Shown: positions 44,877 through 55,631 of the stretch, piece by piece
Numbering within the stretch: the first letter of the stretch is position 1
Layout of the letters: every line of letters starts with the position of its first letter
Made by a program: the position numbers and the translations under genes
Notes under the pieces: model-generated
Told to the model about the DNA's origin: nothing
The model's database searches: none
What the model saw: the letters and a program-made list of their open reading frames with translations, nothing else
Assembly (NCBI GenBank): GCA_003290165.1
Contig: QNQO01006251.1
Location: forward strand, 1-64,000
DNA length: 64,000 nucleotides
Reading direction: 5' to 3'
From: Berberis thunbergii
Taxonomy: Eukaryota; Streptophyta; Magnoliopsida; Ranunculales; Berberidaceae

Positions 44877-47800
44877 CTGCAATACAAGACAGGCTAGTGA
44901 CAAGCTGCAACATATTAAAGCACAAGGAAAGAAGTCCACAGTTCAAACTTTGAACCTGTGCCTTGAATCATCAGAAGGCTGGTCACTTGACTCATTGGCA
45001 TGACTTCCACCTGCATTATCCTTGGTACTCTTGGCCATAGGGCTAACTGAAGGAGATCGTCGTCTTTTGTGCTTGCTTGGGTCCCTTGAAGTCCGACGTC
45101 TTGATCTATCTTCCTTTTCATCTCTTTCACGATCTCTTTTCCTGTTAATATCATCTTTAACGCTACCTCTTCTTACTTTTTCAGCATCTATTTTATCATC
45201 TTTGCTACTAGAACTTCTTCTGGAGTCAGATTTCCTAGATTTTTCCCCGTGTCTAGAACCTTGATCTTTCACTCTGTCTTTCGAGCCATTTCTTTCATGT
45301 GTCTTCTCCTTCTCCTTCCTTCCGTGTCTTTCATCTCTCTTAGGTTCACTGGAACCAGTACGTTTGTCATCGGCCTTAAGCTTACCAGCTTCTGCCTGTT
45401 TGATAGTATCTTTATCAGCAGAACATTGTTTACTGTCATGATCCTCATGCTTCTCTGGCCTTCCAGATTCTTTTGATTGAGAATCATCTGTCATTGACTT
45501 TGTAACATTTGCCTGTTGAGATTCCCCTTTCAATAAGGATTTTCCTCCAATAACATCCTTCGAACTAAAAGTATCTGCTGCCTCAAACACCCCTCCACTA
45601 TCTTCCTTGATCCTAATATTTCCACGGTTCAAGTCTTCATCTGACAATTTTTTGCAAAACCCCTTGTGTGATCCAGTGGGGTTAGTTGATGCCCTACTCG
45701 ATCTCGTTCTTTTTTCATTGTTATCAGAATTTGCTCGATTAGTTCCCCCAGATTCTGCTTGTGAACAGCCATTCTCAGCCACGTCGGGTATACCTTCAGA
45801 AACCATATTGCTTGGTTGCGGATGTGTGCTACGCATTAACCTCGTGGTTCCATTACTGGAGCTGTCAAGTTCATCTTCATCATCAGAAGCGTAACTTGCA
45901 AGACCCAATACATCTCCAGGAAAGCCAGAACTAGATTTTTCACTAGCATCGTCAACCTCAGTCTCCTTGCCTTTAACAGGAATTAAAACCTTTGCAGAAG
46001 CCTTTGGAGTTGGAACAGTTGGAGATTGCGAAATCTCATGGCTTTGAGGGGCAATGCTGTTGTCAACTGGAGCAAAGTATTGGAAAATACCAATGTAACA
46101 AAATAAAATTGTAATAAATCAGTAATAAAAATTAGCAGCACCAAAACTAATAAATGATGATAATTACAAGCAAGACATGTTTCATCTACTACAAAAAATA
46201 TGACGGGATACCAAATACCTTCTACAGCGGGATCTTCTTCACTAAGAACTTTGGAAGCAATCTCATCAAACAGCTCATCAGTAACCTGTTTCAGGGCACA
46301 GTCAGCATCATTAAAGAGGAGACTTTAACAGCATGGCAAAAGGTTATGTAGACAACTACAACCTTCAATAGAACATCAGTTAGGACACGTTTAATCTCCT
46401 GATTGATTGCAGCGGTACGTGCTGCCTCTTCATCATCCTACATAAAACAAATAGCATCTCATTAATATCTGTTACCCATGTCATCTTAACTATACAACTG
46501 ATCTATGTAACAACAACACAGGTGTCAGACTTGTCCATTCATACATATGAAGGCTATCCGGGCTTCGAGTTTCATTTAGGAAGAATTATCTTAAAACCAG
46601 ATTACCAGAGTCTATAATTTATCCAACAACAAGAGGATGTTGTGAAGCTCTAGCTGCTCTACACTAGAGGAATCGTAATGAATGGAAATCAAGCAATTTG
46701 CAGATTGTTCACGTTATTCAGCCATGGTAGCCTGCTCTAGTCCCCTTACGGAGCTTTCGTTATTGGGTTAGCCATACACTTCATATGTTTCTAGAGATTC
46801 ACATGGCATCATCAAATGATACAAGTCTTTGATAAGAATTCTCAATGCACTAGAACGCCAATGCTCTAAATGTGGGTGAAGATGTCAAATGACAATACTG
46901 TTTCACTTATATAAACACCCCCCCCCCCCCCCAAAAAAAAATCAAAGCATGACCATTTGGATAAAGAAATCTCCCCAAAAATCATTTTCTTTGTTTGTCA
47001 ACAAAGAATCTGTACCATCAATAATCTCTGCAATAAGGGTTGGCTATGAAAAACAGATGCCACCTTTGTCAAGCTTAATGAGTCTATTGACCACATATTC
47101 ACCCCTTCCAACTTACTGTCTCACTGAGGCAAATTGAACAATATGACGTGTGAAACTGCTTAGAATCAAACATGCGTACGGTTGTCGGAAATTTTTGAAA
47201 ATGAAGTGTTGTTGTTACATAGCTACAGACTATCATACAAAATCACACATCCATGACGCTCTTGGTTAGGAAAATAGTGAGTTTATTTTCAAAAGAAAAG
47301 ACAAGACAATAGATTTTAAATGTACTAACATCAAGAAGAAAGATGAAAGAAAACCTCATCATCATCCTCATCATCAGACAATCTAGAGGAATCAATGTTT
47401 TTGCTGCCAGCTATTCCACCTCTTGCAAATGACTTTTCATCACCATCCTCTTCAATGGGGTTATCAGGACGCTCTTGAGAAGAGCTTGTAATGATAGATT
47501 TCTTTATCTCTTCTCTAAGCCAGCTTGGAACTGAAGCCTGAAAGTTTTCACAGAATACAGAAGCCAGTGAGCATTACATAATTCCAAATGAACCTCAAAC
47601 AACAGTAAGTGCAAGTTACCTTTTTGGAGCATTCTAAGATATTAGAAACCCCATTAGCATCAAAAGCTGCTGCAGGGTGAAGTGTTGTCCCCATGCCTAA
47701 GCCAAACGATGCACCGACAGTCGGTATAGCAGGACTAAAATTTAGCCCAGGAACCTGTCCGAACATTGGTACAGCATGTCCAGCGATTGGAGGAGCAACA

Positions 47801-50800
47801 AAGGAAGGATCAAACTGTAAAGAAAGTAAGAATCAGTTTTTCCAAGTACACCATGCATAAATTCAAGTACAAAAAATATAGAGAAGTAAACCTGCAGACT
47901 TAATGGAACTGTAGGCATTGAAGGATATGCCACTCCTGGCACAGCTGGTGGAGTCATAAATGAAGCAGGGGCCACAGATCCTGCTGGATCAGTAGTTGTA
48001 TAACTGGCTTGTGAATGTTGATTGTGAGAATCATATTCATGATGAAACCTTGGTGCAAACTCTAAAGGCTGATCACTCGGGTCTGCTACAGATTCAGCAG
48101 GCTGGTTCCCATGAGCATAATGGCGCTGCTCAGCAGGAAAACCTCTACCAGGATCAGATAGTCCCGGTTGCATATGGTATTTTCCTTCTTGAGCTGAAGG
48201 TGCAAGCAGAGGTGACCGAGAACGGAAGTGCATATTTTGATCCCCAATTTCCTCTTTGCCTGTTTACCAGAATGCAAAGTCAAACAACTCAAAAAACAAG
48301 TACAGATGCGAGTTTAATACAATAACCAGCATACCACACTCTGCCACCTACATAAACCATGTTTCTTGCTTCTGTAGGACACTATACCCTAATTGAAACA
48401 TTAATTTTTTACACTAGCACTGAAAAAAAGTCCCCATAATTAGGCTACAACCATCATCACACCCACATGAGCGGTCAAAGGCAAGGATAGATAGTTGGAT
48501 GCCCTTGGTCCTTGTTGAGGTATTCTTAAGCACTCAATCATGGGATGCTTGTGCAACTTAGGTAGGTCTGTTTTTATTTCTAATACATCCATTTATGTTT
48601 TTTTTTTTTTATTTCTTTTGTATATCCACTTCAACTCACTTAAACCTCCATTCTTTTCTTCTTTTTTCACTCCTCAAACATCCTTAAAGCCCCCTTTATA
48701 TGATTTTCAAACCTCCTTTCTCATCCAATATCATGTATTTCGTAAAATATTCTAAATGCACATAATATAATAAAGTATTACCAAGTGTCTACAATTCCAA
48801 AAAGTTTGAAAAAAAAAACATGTTGGGTGATCCCTAGGTGAAAGTATGTGCCCCTTCGCTTACCACCATTGGCAGCATTACTTACACTCTTGGAGATATG
48901 TCTAAAGCAACCAAGTTCTCCATTTATTTTACAGTGGAAAAAATTTATATAGGTGCACAAGTATCAAATCATACAAGGAACCCTCCCCACAGTTGCAATA
49001 GTTGTAAGCACTTCAAAGTGTAATTTGTCAGTTAACAAGGGGCATGTAAGCAACTGAACAAAAAAGAGAGGATAACACAGTAAGAAATTATTCTTTCAAG
49101 CAGTCAAATAATGACCAACCAGGTGATTTTTTAAAGCAGAAGCACACAAGTTCAGAAAGCGTGCAAAAAAAAAAAAACTTTGAGAACTGTTTTATGAGAA
49201 GTCAGACGCAACAATACTTTTCTACTGAAGGTAATTTTGTCACTTCTTCAGACACATTTAACCAGGCTTCTCCATTTCACTTCATTCAAGAGATTACACT
49301 TTTATATTTCCCAATTCCTTCATATTCCCCCCCCCCCCCCCCTCCTTCCTTTCTTTCTCCCCTTAAAATACTGTAAGAATAGGTTGTCATACATGACATG
49401 ATAAAAAGAACTACAATAAGGGTAAAAGGTGGGAGTAAGAACAGGAAGTATGTGCGACTGACTCCTTCATTTTGGGATGGATAATTATTATCATACTTCC
49501 AATTGTTTTATCAAAGTATAGCCCAACCACGAAAAAGAGATGATCAATTTGACTTGGATCCGTATAAATATCTATTTTAGGGTGTGTTTGGTTGCATGGA
49601 ATCCTATGTCATGGGAATCCATAAGGGAACCTCTATATTTTAGGCTAATTTGAGATATCACTTCACACCCACCATTTGATTTTGTGAAGAATGGTGGGAA
49701 TGAAAATCCCATGAACATGGAAATCACATGCCTTGGGAGACCAAGGAGTATAATTCTCATGTTCATGAGACTTTCATTCCCACCATCGATGACAAAATCA
49801 AATGGTGAATGTGGAGTGATACATCAATTTGGCCTAAAATGTAGGGGTCCCCTCATGAATTACCATGGCATTGGATTCCATGCAACCAAACACACCCTTA
49901 GGTTCATCCGGCATACCATACAGAACTACTTTCACTCAAATTTGACTTCCATAATAATCAATTGGCAGTCAATAAAGCTTGAATTACATTTATGGACTTG
50001 TGCTCTTTTTCTTACTAAAACCCTCAATCAGCATTTCTCTTTCAACATGGTTCAACCGAGCTATTAACAACAATGAGGTCGCCTCCTGTTAACAACTGGG
50101 ATGATATGCATGAGTTAATGTGGTTGCTTTTGCACCTATGGCTTACGAGCGCAAGCTCTTTGGACGGTTAATGGGAGTTACTCAGAATGGATGCACACTT
50201 ACTGATTATACTATGTAATTCCGTACTTTGTGTATGCACACTAAGCCCGACGAACCAAAACGACAAACCGCCTTCCATTTCTATCATGATTTTGATGCAC
50301 GATTCCAGTTTGTATTAGCATTAGAGGAATTTGATACATTTTGGGCAGCTGAAAACATAGCTAAATGCACAAAAACGAAGTTCGAGTTGCAAGACCGCTA
50401 TGAGAAGAAGACTTTGGCGTCCCTACCACATATTGCCACTTCTTACACACCTAGACCTCCTGAGCCCTTTTAAGTGCCTTGGGTGTGGTCAAGCTAGTCA
50501 TATCCGAAGTAATTCTAAAAGGTAAATTTGTGCTACTGATGGATGAAGTTGATGATCCATCTTTTAAGGTCCAGGTCCCACCGGTTGATGGTCAAGGCGA
50601 ACTCATCTCTTTAGTGGCAGATGGCACCGGTTGCACCCTTAAAAGGACAAGCTTCTTCAACCTGAAGAGATTGATGTAAGCGAGTTCTTTTAGCAATATT
50701 AGTATTAGTAACTAATTATGTCATCATCATCATCATCAAAACCCATTCCCGATATTTTCGGGGTCGGCTACATAGATTTTGGTTCTCCAAGCAATGCGGT

Positions 50801-52449
50801 ATTCCCACATATCCTCGCTTAATCCAAGCTCAATGATATCTTCATTCACCGCATTCATCCAAGTTTTCAACGATCGTCCCCTCCGTCTACACCCTCCATT
50901 AACTTGTCAATCTAGACATTTTCCAATTGGTGGCGTGCTTGGTCTCCTCCGCACATGATCAAACCAAGTTAAACGTCTTTCTCTAATTTTGTCCTCTATG
51001 GGCGCTACACCTAAATATCTCATAATTCTTTCATTTCTAATTTTATCCTTACGAGTTTTACCATACATCCACCTTAACATACACATTTCTGCTACTGCCA
51101 TCCTATGCGTATGTTGTCCCGTAGTAGCCCAACATTCAGAACCGTATAGCATGGCTGGTCGAAAATTGTCTTATAGCATTTTCCTTTTAGCCTTGCAGAC
51201 ATCCTTCTATCGCATAATACTCCTGACGTCATTCTCCATTTCAACCAACCAGCTTTAAGCCTATGGTCTATATATTCTCCAATAGTCACATTCTTTTGAA
51301 TTATAGATCCAAGATATTGAAAAGCCTCACACTCTGGGACCTCTACACCTTCGAATTGGTTTAGAGCTAGATTTTCTTGCCAGAGAAGTAGGTCAATTAT
51401 AAACAAGGCGTAAGTTTCTCATTGTTAGACAGTTGACTGAAGAAAAAAGTTTTTATTTCTTTTATTTGTTTTATCGTAGAGTCATTTTCTTTGAATTCCT
51501 GCTTTGTCTTTCAATTCTTGTTTATTTGCAATTTTAATTCTATTAGAGAGTGATGCATGTACCTAATCCTCAGTAGATTTACCAACTTAGTTATTGACTA
51601 CCACTCAATAGATTTTGAAAAATGATGTTCTATGACTCTCACCATAAGCAAAACAAACAAAGAGTCAAGAACCTTATAAGTCTTCCAAATAAGAAAGAAA
51701 TGGATTATAAGGAAAACTAGATCAGTATCGAATTTGCACATTCATATGGAATATGATAAAAACTGAAAAGATCTATAACACAATACCAGTGTGAATATGA
51801 ATTTTGATAAATATTTCATTAAAACCCCAAATCAAATCAATAGACTGAACATTTATAAGTCTTGAGATGGCAAGTATCATGTTCAAATGTCCAACTAATA
51901 GGCATAGCCAAATCCAGTAGCAGCATTTCTTGAGCACAAGCTTCAGACGCAATTTTGAAATGTCAAGTGAAGCGTTACCTGGAACAGAGGAATAACTAGA
52001 AGGTACCTCCTGCTGACAGACGGATGAGTTTGTCTCATTAATTCCTTTGTAATGATATGATTGACTTGGATCTGCTGGCAGAGCCCCATCTCTGGTGCTG
52101 TATGCATGCTCATCTGAAGCATAAGATGAAGACGGTCCATAAGTAAAGGATGAAGACTCTTCCAGATGAATTTCCGGTGGCCATTGGGGGTGTCCTAAAG
52201 AAACTGAGAACTGTTGCTGGTTTAGAGCAGGAACTGAAGATTGCTGCATATCCGTATGATGAGGATCAATAACATGTTGATATGGATCACGGTAAACATG
52301 ATTTTTCTCGACAGGTCTGGCAGGAAATGTTGTATAATGTGATTGCTGGTGTTGATGCTGATGCTGGCCCTCCATGACAGCTTTAGCTGCTGCCCATGCT
52401 CTGGCCCTTGCAGCCCAATCTTCTTCATGGTTGTTGGGATTAATCCCAT
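39975..52449 (-). CDS. RS/KR-rich low-complexity nuclear protein, ten exons, 5' end missing
   Basis: Exons on the minus strand, in order: 52449-51979, 48259-47892, 47814-47620, 47537-47355, 46437-46363, 46285-46219, 46066-44956, 44876-44820, 40265-40191, 40020-39975 (TGA 39977-39975). Every junction has GT-AG and the phases fit without a stop, giving 881 residues. Order: a tryptophan/alanine-rich block (DWAARARAWAAAKAVMEGQ), a His/Gln/Ser/Pro-rich region, KKASVPSWLREEIKKS, an acidic run, a predicted helical segment (AARTAAINQEIKRVLTDVLL, VTDELFDEIASKVLSEED), a Ser/Asp/Lys/Arg-rich region of about 300 residues, and an RS tail ending RRRRSRSKSP. Composition suggests a nuclear mRNA-processing factor; I do not recognise a named family. 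First exons lie beyond 64000 or were missed. Confidence 0.88.
40603..40712. repeat. Tandem hairpin array, about 30-bp unit
   Basis: Three and a half copies of CACCGATTAATTGGCAAAAA plus TCGGTGAGT. In each unit CACCGATT pairs with AATCGGTG, so every unit can form an 8-bp stem. It lies in the intron upstream of the penultimate exon. Confidence 0.8.
41577..41690. repeat. AT-rich direct repeat, about 78-bp spacing
   Basis: TGATTAAATTTTAAAAATAT followed by A-rich TTTGAAAAAAT occurs at 41577 and again at 41653, with a copy of GATGAGACTAGTGCAG between them that also begins the LINE ORF at 41779. Confidence 0.7.
41695..41850. repeat. Fold-back inverted repeat at the RTE 5' boundary
   Basis: The arm 41695-41765 is the near-perfect reverse complement of 41780-41850 (CCTTTACTCTCTAAAG against CTTTAGAGAGTAAAGG; TGCCACTTAACTAATTTCT against AGAAATTAGTTAAGTGGCA), with a loop of 14 bases. 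Confidence 0.88.
41776..42352 (+). pseudogene. RTE-type LINE reverse transcriptase, C-terminal part
   Basis: The frame reads ESKGFKISRSKTEYLVCNFG, GVEVPGCEAFRYLGSIIQKN, RIKAGWLKWRMASGVLCDRR, RPAMLYGSECWATTGQHTHK and VAEMHMLRWMCGKTRKDKIR up to RERRLTWFGHVRRRP. This is the thumb/connection end of RTE-clade LINE RT. The fingers/palm with the catalytic F/Y-x-D-D box are absent, so the piece is 5'-truncated. It sits in the sense orientation of the plus strand, antisense to the host gene. Confidence 0.85.
42353..42667 (+). pseudogene. L1-type LINE tail (zf-RVT region), first part
   Basis: An overlapping frame gives KFLLELTFCFCHLLVGDNLI, CCSLCGVQEESTDRLLIECA and FTKVVWENLI-like residues, the C-x2-C...H...C zinc region at the end of plant L1 LINE ORF2. 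It follows the RTE piece directly. It stops at the hAT insertion and resumes at 43371. Confidence 0.7.
42668..43362. mobile_element. Non-autonomous hAT element, 695 bp
   Basis: Ends TAGGGGTGGGCA and TGTCCACCCCTA are inverted copies, flanked by a perfect 8-bp duplication GCAAGGAT (42660-42667, 43363-43370). The sub-terminal regions are rich in CATCCCGTCCCGTCCC-like words on both sides. It encodes nothing. Removal would restore the L1 frame ERNARIF. Confidence 0.92.
43371..43560 (+). pseudogene. L1-type LINE tail, second part
   Basis: Continues the interrupted L1 sequence (WHERNARIF joined across the hAT, then NKFKDVQNTVVKIKTYWF), typical of the last residues of L1 ORF2. A 3' poly(A) tail is not obvious. 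Confidence 0.6.
43561..44819. other. Intron sequence, no further element resolved
   Basis: Part of the 4.5-kb intron of the RS-rich gene. Short ORFs here (for example 44025-44222) are low complexity. A (TG)n-(G)n tract at 44540-44595 is listed separately. Confidence 0.45.
44540..44595. repeat. (TG)n microsatellite followed by a run of 27 G
   Basis: TG repeats from 44540 to 44568 pass directly into 27 consecutive G. On the gene strand this is a C-run then CA repeats, 56 bases from the donor side of exon 44876-44820 plus intron. Confidence 0.9.
44956..46066 (-). CDS. RS-rich gene, large charged exon
   Basis: 1111 bp encoding about 370 residues rich in Ser, Asp, Lys, Arg, Glu. It begins VDNSIAPQSHEISQSPTVPT, includes PGDVLGLASYASDDEDELDS and runs of RDRERDEKEDRSRRR-type charge, and ends DDSRHR at CACAG|GTTCAAAG. 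Without splicing a stop follows at once, so the donor matters. Confidence 0.9.
46219..46437 (-). CDS. RS-rich gene, two short helical exons
   Basis: Exon 46437-46363 (25 codons) and exon 46285-46219 encode the amphipathic, probably dimerising or partner-binding segment EAARTAAINQEIKRVLTDVL followed by VTDELFDEIASKVLSEED. They are the most ordered-looking part of an otherwise low-complexity protein. Confidence 0.87.
46438..47354 (-). other. 917-bp intron of the RS-rich gene
   Basis: Lies between exons 47537-47355 and 46437-46363. No element is recognised; it contains a 14-base C homopolymer followed by A (46919-46941). Confidence 0.6.
47355..47814 (-). CDS. RS-rich gene, two exons with the SWLREE motif and acidic run
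   Basis: Exon 47814-47620 encodes FDPSFVAPPIAGHAVPMFGQ ... ILECSKK. Exon 47537-47355 starts ASVPSWLREEIKKSI and ends in a run of aspartate and glutamate before GTTTTC. Both are phase 0 at each end. Confidence 0.87.
47892..48259 (-). CDS. RS-rich gene, exon with Pro/Gln/Ser-rich segment
   Basis: Joins in phase to the previous exon (PG|KEEIGDQNMHFRSRSPL) across a 3.7-kb intron that holds a MITE, a gag scrap and an RTE LINE. Encodes QPLEFAPRFHHEYDSHNQHS and ends PSMPTVPLSLQ at the donor CAG|GTTTAC. Confidence 0.88.
49580..49897. mobile_element. PIF/Harbinger (Tourist-like) MITE
   Basis: Ends GGGTGTGTTTGGTTGCATGG and CCATGCAACCAAACACACCC are exact inverted copies, continuing as GAATCC/GGATTC, with TTA on both sides (49577-49579, 49898-49900) as target duplication. 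318 bp; the interior is also partly palindromic. TTA TSD and GGG-start TIR fit the Harbinger superfamily. Confidence 0.9.
50048..50690 (+). pseudogene. Ty3/gypsy gag scrap (chromovirus-like)
   Basis: Frames read NNWDDMHELMWLLLHLW, KPDEPKRQTAFHFYHDFDAR, FQFVLALEEFDTFWAAENIA and, after ERPPEPFKCLGCGQASHI-type residues, a broken zinc knuckle (C..CG.ASHIRSNSK). Order gag core then CCHC-like knuckle fits a chromovirus gag. Frameshifts and stops abound. No LTRs or pol were seen near it. Confidence 0.55.
50712..51363 (-). pseudogene. RTE-type LINE 3' end, opposite orientation
   Basis: The minus strand reads GVEVPECEAFQYLGSIIQKN, WLKWRMTSGVLCDRRMSARL, MLYGSECWATTGQHTHRMAV and KTRKDKIRNERIMRYLGVAP, a close relative of 41776-42352. 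One frameshift lies near 51150. After the ORF end the minus strand runs to a (ATG)n tail (plus-strand TCATCATCATCATCATCA at 50718), the short microsatellite end characteristic of RTE elements. The 5' side is truncated. Confidence 0.87.
51979..52449 (-). CDS. RS-rich gene, first visible coding exon
   Basis: The acceptor GCAG precedes ATGGG at 52449, so the exon enters at codon position 2 (Asp-Gly-Ile-Asn). It encodes EEDWAARARAWAAAKAVMEG and a histidine/glutamine-rich run, ending SSYSSVPG before GTAACG. The first ATG in the exon is unlikely to be the start, because the preceding bases form a clean acceptor. Confidence 0.85.
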
Positions 52450-52599
52450 CTGCCGTTACATAATTATATAAGTCAAGAGCACAAATTGTATACAGCAAAA
52501 GAGTGAACTACGAAATAACAAAGCAAAGGCCCAAGGACAGAGAAGATTGTCTTCAATATCTTGAAAGGATTAAGTGCAAATTTTCCAATTCCTTGTAGA

Positions 52600-53084
52600 T
52601 TTAGTGCATTGTCCAACTTAGTATGTTGGTCTCCCATTGGGAGCTAATTCAAGTCAAAACCCATGAAGATAGAATGTAGAACAGGCTGGCAGTTTGGAAA
52701 AAGAAAGTTCATCTCTAAAGCAAGTAGAGTTACCCCTTAATTAAGAGCACTCTGGCTAGCAATCTCAGTGTTCATGATGTCTATTTGTCAGTTGTCACCT
52801 GAATACTTCTCTAAGGAGATGGAAATCATTTGCAGATATTTTTTGGGGGTATGTATAGATGGGAGCAGTAAGAATTATCACCTAGTTCGTTGGAAGGAGG
52901 TATACAAGCCAAAGAAGTTTGGGGGCCTAGGTTCAATGAAGATCTCCTTTCTAAATGGATGTGGAGATTTGGTAAGGAAGAAGGATACCTTTGGAGGGTT
53001 GTTATTCAGGAGAAACATAATCTCTTGGATAAAGGGTGGTTCACTAGAGTCATCTCAACTCCTTATGGGTGTGCTCAGTAAAGG
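52600..53084 (+). pseudogene. L1-type LINE RT/zf-RVT, part before the Athila insertion
   Basis: Frames give CWSPIG, RTGWQFGKRKF, then CQLSPEYFSKEMEIICRYFL and HLVRWKEVYKPKKFGGLGSM, then in another frame LSKWMWRFGKEEGYLWR. This is the segment between RT and the zinc domain of plant L1-like non-LTR elements (KLHLV.W..VC.PK..GGLG). It stops at the GCCAT target duplication and resumes at 62521. Confidence 0.82.
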
Positions 53085-53089
53085 GCCAT
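53085..53089. repeat. Left target duplication of the Athila-like element
   Basis: GCCAT, repeated exactly at 62516-62520. Confidence 0.9.
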
Positions 53090-53920
53090 TGATAAGCACC
53101 CAAAACATCAATTTTACACTTCTAAATATACAATTGTTAATTCCAATTATCAAATAAAAATATCTCATTATGTGTATTTTGTGCAATTTGTAGGAATTCA
53201 AGTACAATTCTCAAATTATGCATAAATTGGCACAATAAGGCTAAATTCATCAACTAGAAGGCTCAATTGGAATTCAAATGCATTCATCAGGATTAAAGAA
53301 TTTCAATCTCAAGACTCATGAAGTCAAGCTCACAAAGCAACAACAACTACGGATCTCGAGAAAATCAATATAAAGATTTGGACGTCCACATCGCCAACTT
53401 TATCATAAAAAAATCTCTACAAGACATGTTTCCTTATTGAACTCCAACACCATTCCTTGTTTAACTCAAACCGTGTTTCTTTGTTTCACTCAAACCCTTT
53501 TTACCTATAAAAACCCCATACATGGAGTTCATAAGGGATAGTTTTTCTTTGAGAGTTTTTCTTTACAGAGTTTTTTAGTTGTAGCTCTTGGTTTTATATT
53601 TTTACTTGGGAAAAAAGTGCATATACTACAGCTTAAATTTCATTGAAGAAGTAAATTTAATCTTTGTTCTTTAACTTTTAGTTTGATCTTATTTTCACCA
53701 TCCATTATTTTGCTATGCTCTTTACTCTTTAAGTTGAAAATCAAATATTGTCTTCTAATCCACGTGAAGTAGACGATAACATCTACTTCCACTATATATT
53801 GTTGAATTGTATTGCAGGTTGAAGGAAGAAGAAAATAAATAAATAAAAAACAACTTATATTTCTTTGATTGATGTCAAAAACCATGCAACGACATTAATG
53901 TCGATTTTTGGCATCAATCA
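53090..53920 (+). repeat. 5' LTR of the Athila-like element
   Basis: 831 bp, TGATAAGCACCC...GGCATCAATCA. It matches 61629-62515, which is longer mainly because of extra TTTCACTCAA and TTTTTCTTTGA short-repeat copies. CTATAAAAACCCC at 53506 is the likely TATA box. Confidence 0.93.
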
Positions 53921-53922
53921 AA

Positions 53923-53934
53923 TGGCGTCGTTGC
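53923..53934 (+). other. Primer-binding site, tRNA-Asp-like
   Basis: TGGCGTCGTTGC starts two bases after the LTR and matches TGGCGCCGTTGC, the Athila-type PBS, at 11 of 12 bases. Confidence 0.75.
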
Positions 53935-55631
53935 ACATCACTTAGTGAAGGAAGACATTATTGAAGATAAAACTTTGGAGACAGTAGAGAAGATTTTTTA
54001 TTTCTTTAATTTTTTTTATTTTCTTTTTTTATTTATTTATTATTTTTTTGCCATCTTTATGCTTTTTTTTTGTAATTTTCAGCATATAACGGAAACAACA
54101 CAGCAGCAGACGGCTCAAACATTGTCCGTTTAACGTGCAATTTTTACATAAAATTTCGTAATACTCCCCTGAATTTCCATAATTTTTTCAATTTTTTTGA
54201 TGTCGGTTGCTTGTTGAACAAATTCGTTTGGAAACGTTGGTAATAAAGCTGCGAAATTGCCCAAGACTTGCTTGAAGACCTTTTTTATTTTTTGTATGTT
54301 GTTTTTAGTGAGAAAGAGAGTTTATTCTTTTTTAACTTCTTTTTAATATGCCTCGAATGGTCGAGTGCAACTTGTAATAGTTAAACATTATTTTAGCATC
54401 AGGTTGATTGTTAGTTTTAGGTTAGATTTAATTCACTTTCATAAAATTTTAAAAAAAAAAAAAAACTAAAACTTAACAAAATAAAAAATTTGACTTCTTG
54501 ACCAAGACCATTAAACATCTTTGCATGTGTAATTGTTTGATTGTGTGTTTATTTATTTAGATAGCAATCGAAGTCAAAAATAAAATATAAAAAAAAATCT
54601 TTGAAAAAGGGCTAATTTTTTTGTAGTTGACAACCAGTGGTGTTGTGGGGGAGAGAGCAATTGCTTGAATCTAGGAGAAGTAGCTCTCAAGTAACACTTC
54701 TCTCTACTCCCACGGTGGAGACCTTGTGTCCGAGCTCACAAGTTAGTATCTCTTTCAGACACATTATTTTAGTGGCTTGGGTGCTGAGTGAAAATCGATT
54801 GGACATTGCTTGGTGTTTGTTAATGTTTCTGCATCTTAACGAACTGCGTGGTTGCTTACGTTAATAAACTACCATAAACAGAGAGGGCGGACCTAGCCCT
54901 ATTTTTGAAAATGGTGGGATTTCATCACTCACCTCATCACTCCAGCTGTGTGAAACCAAGGCACATAATAAAATCAACTAAGATTAGAGCCAACTAGGAC
55001 GGTGTTCATAGGACAACTAAAACCTAGGTTATTCTGTTAAATTTTGTGTTGACTAAAGCAAAACATGACGTTGGGTTTAATCCTTCAATGAACTCCGAGA
55101 GGCCACTGCCACATGGGTAACTTACCCGGTACGCCAAGTCATTAGTAAGCTGCAGACCACAGAAGGACGTGGTGTAACTAACAGTTTTGGCTAGGAACAC
55201 ATACCCTAAGTACGTATTTGACACACATCGTTCTCATATCAATCGGTCTACAGAGCGGTAGCACAGGTACAGTTCTTAATTAGACCACGTGATCTCCTGT
55301 ACTTGTGCAATAATCCGGCTTCTTGCAAGTGTAACTCTGACCTTCTGATTTTGGACTTTGTACTGTTGGATACAAGCTTTTAGGATCATCTGTTAGCACC
55401 CTATCTAATCAGGCAATAATAGATAACAGTGTAACGCCCGCTGGTTTCAATCAATCTTGTCCCTCACAGATTAACAAGATAAAATCTCATTAAAACGTTG
55501 TTTGCTTAGATTTGACATTTGTGTGGTTCAGAAGTAATCGTTGCTTGTATATGTCTTATTAGCAATCGTCTAGGGATACTTGATCTTGTGTTTTATCATT
55601 ATCATCTTTCTAATCCATTTTTTTCCCTTTT
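53935..55631 (+). other. Athila-like element long untranslated leader
   Basis: 1.7 kb without supported coding sequence: poly-T tracts near 54000-54070, then GC-richer sequence with short ORFs in both strands. A long leader is usual for Athila elements. Confidence 0.6.

Larger units (their letters stand above)
48260..51978 (-). other. 3.7-kb intron of the RS-rich gene with inserted elements
   Basis: Bounded by the donor after 51979 and the acceptor before 48259. It holds a Harbinger-type MITE (49580-49897), a gag scrap (50048-50690) and an RTE LINE (50712-51363). The remaining sequence, including pyrimidine-rich 48580-48720 and a C-run at 49327-49342, shows no gene. Confidence 0.7.

Noticed and set aside
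45022..45894. Plus-strand leucine/serine-rich ORFs
   Set aside because: They are antisense shadows of the RS-rich exon, whose phases and splice sites fit the minus strand.
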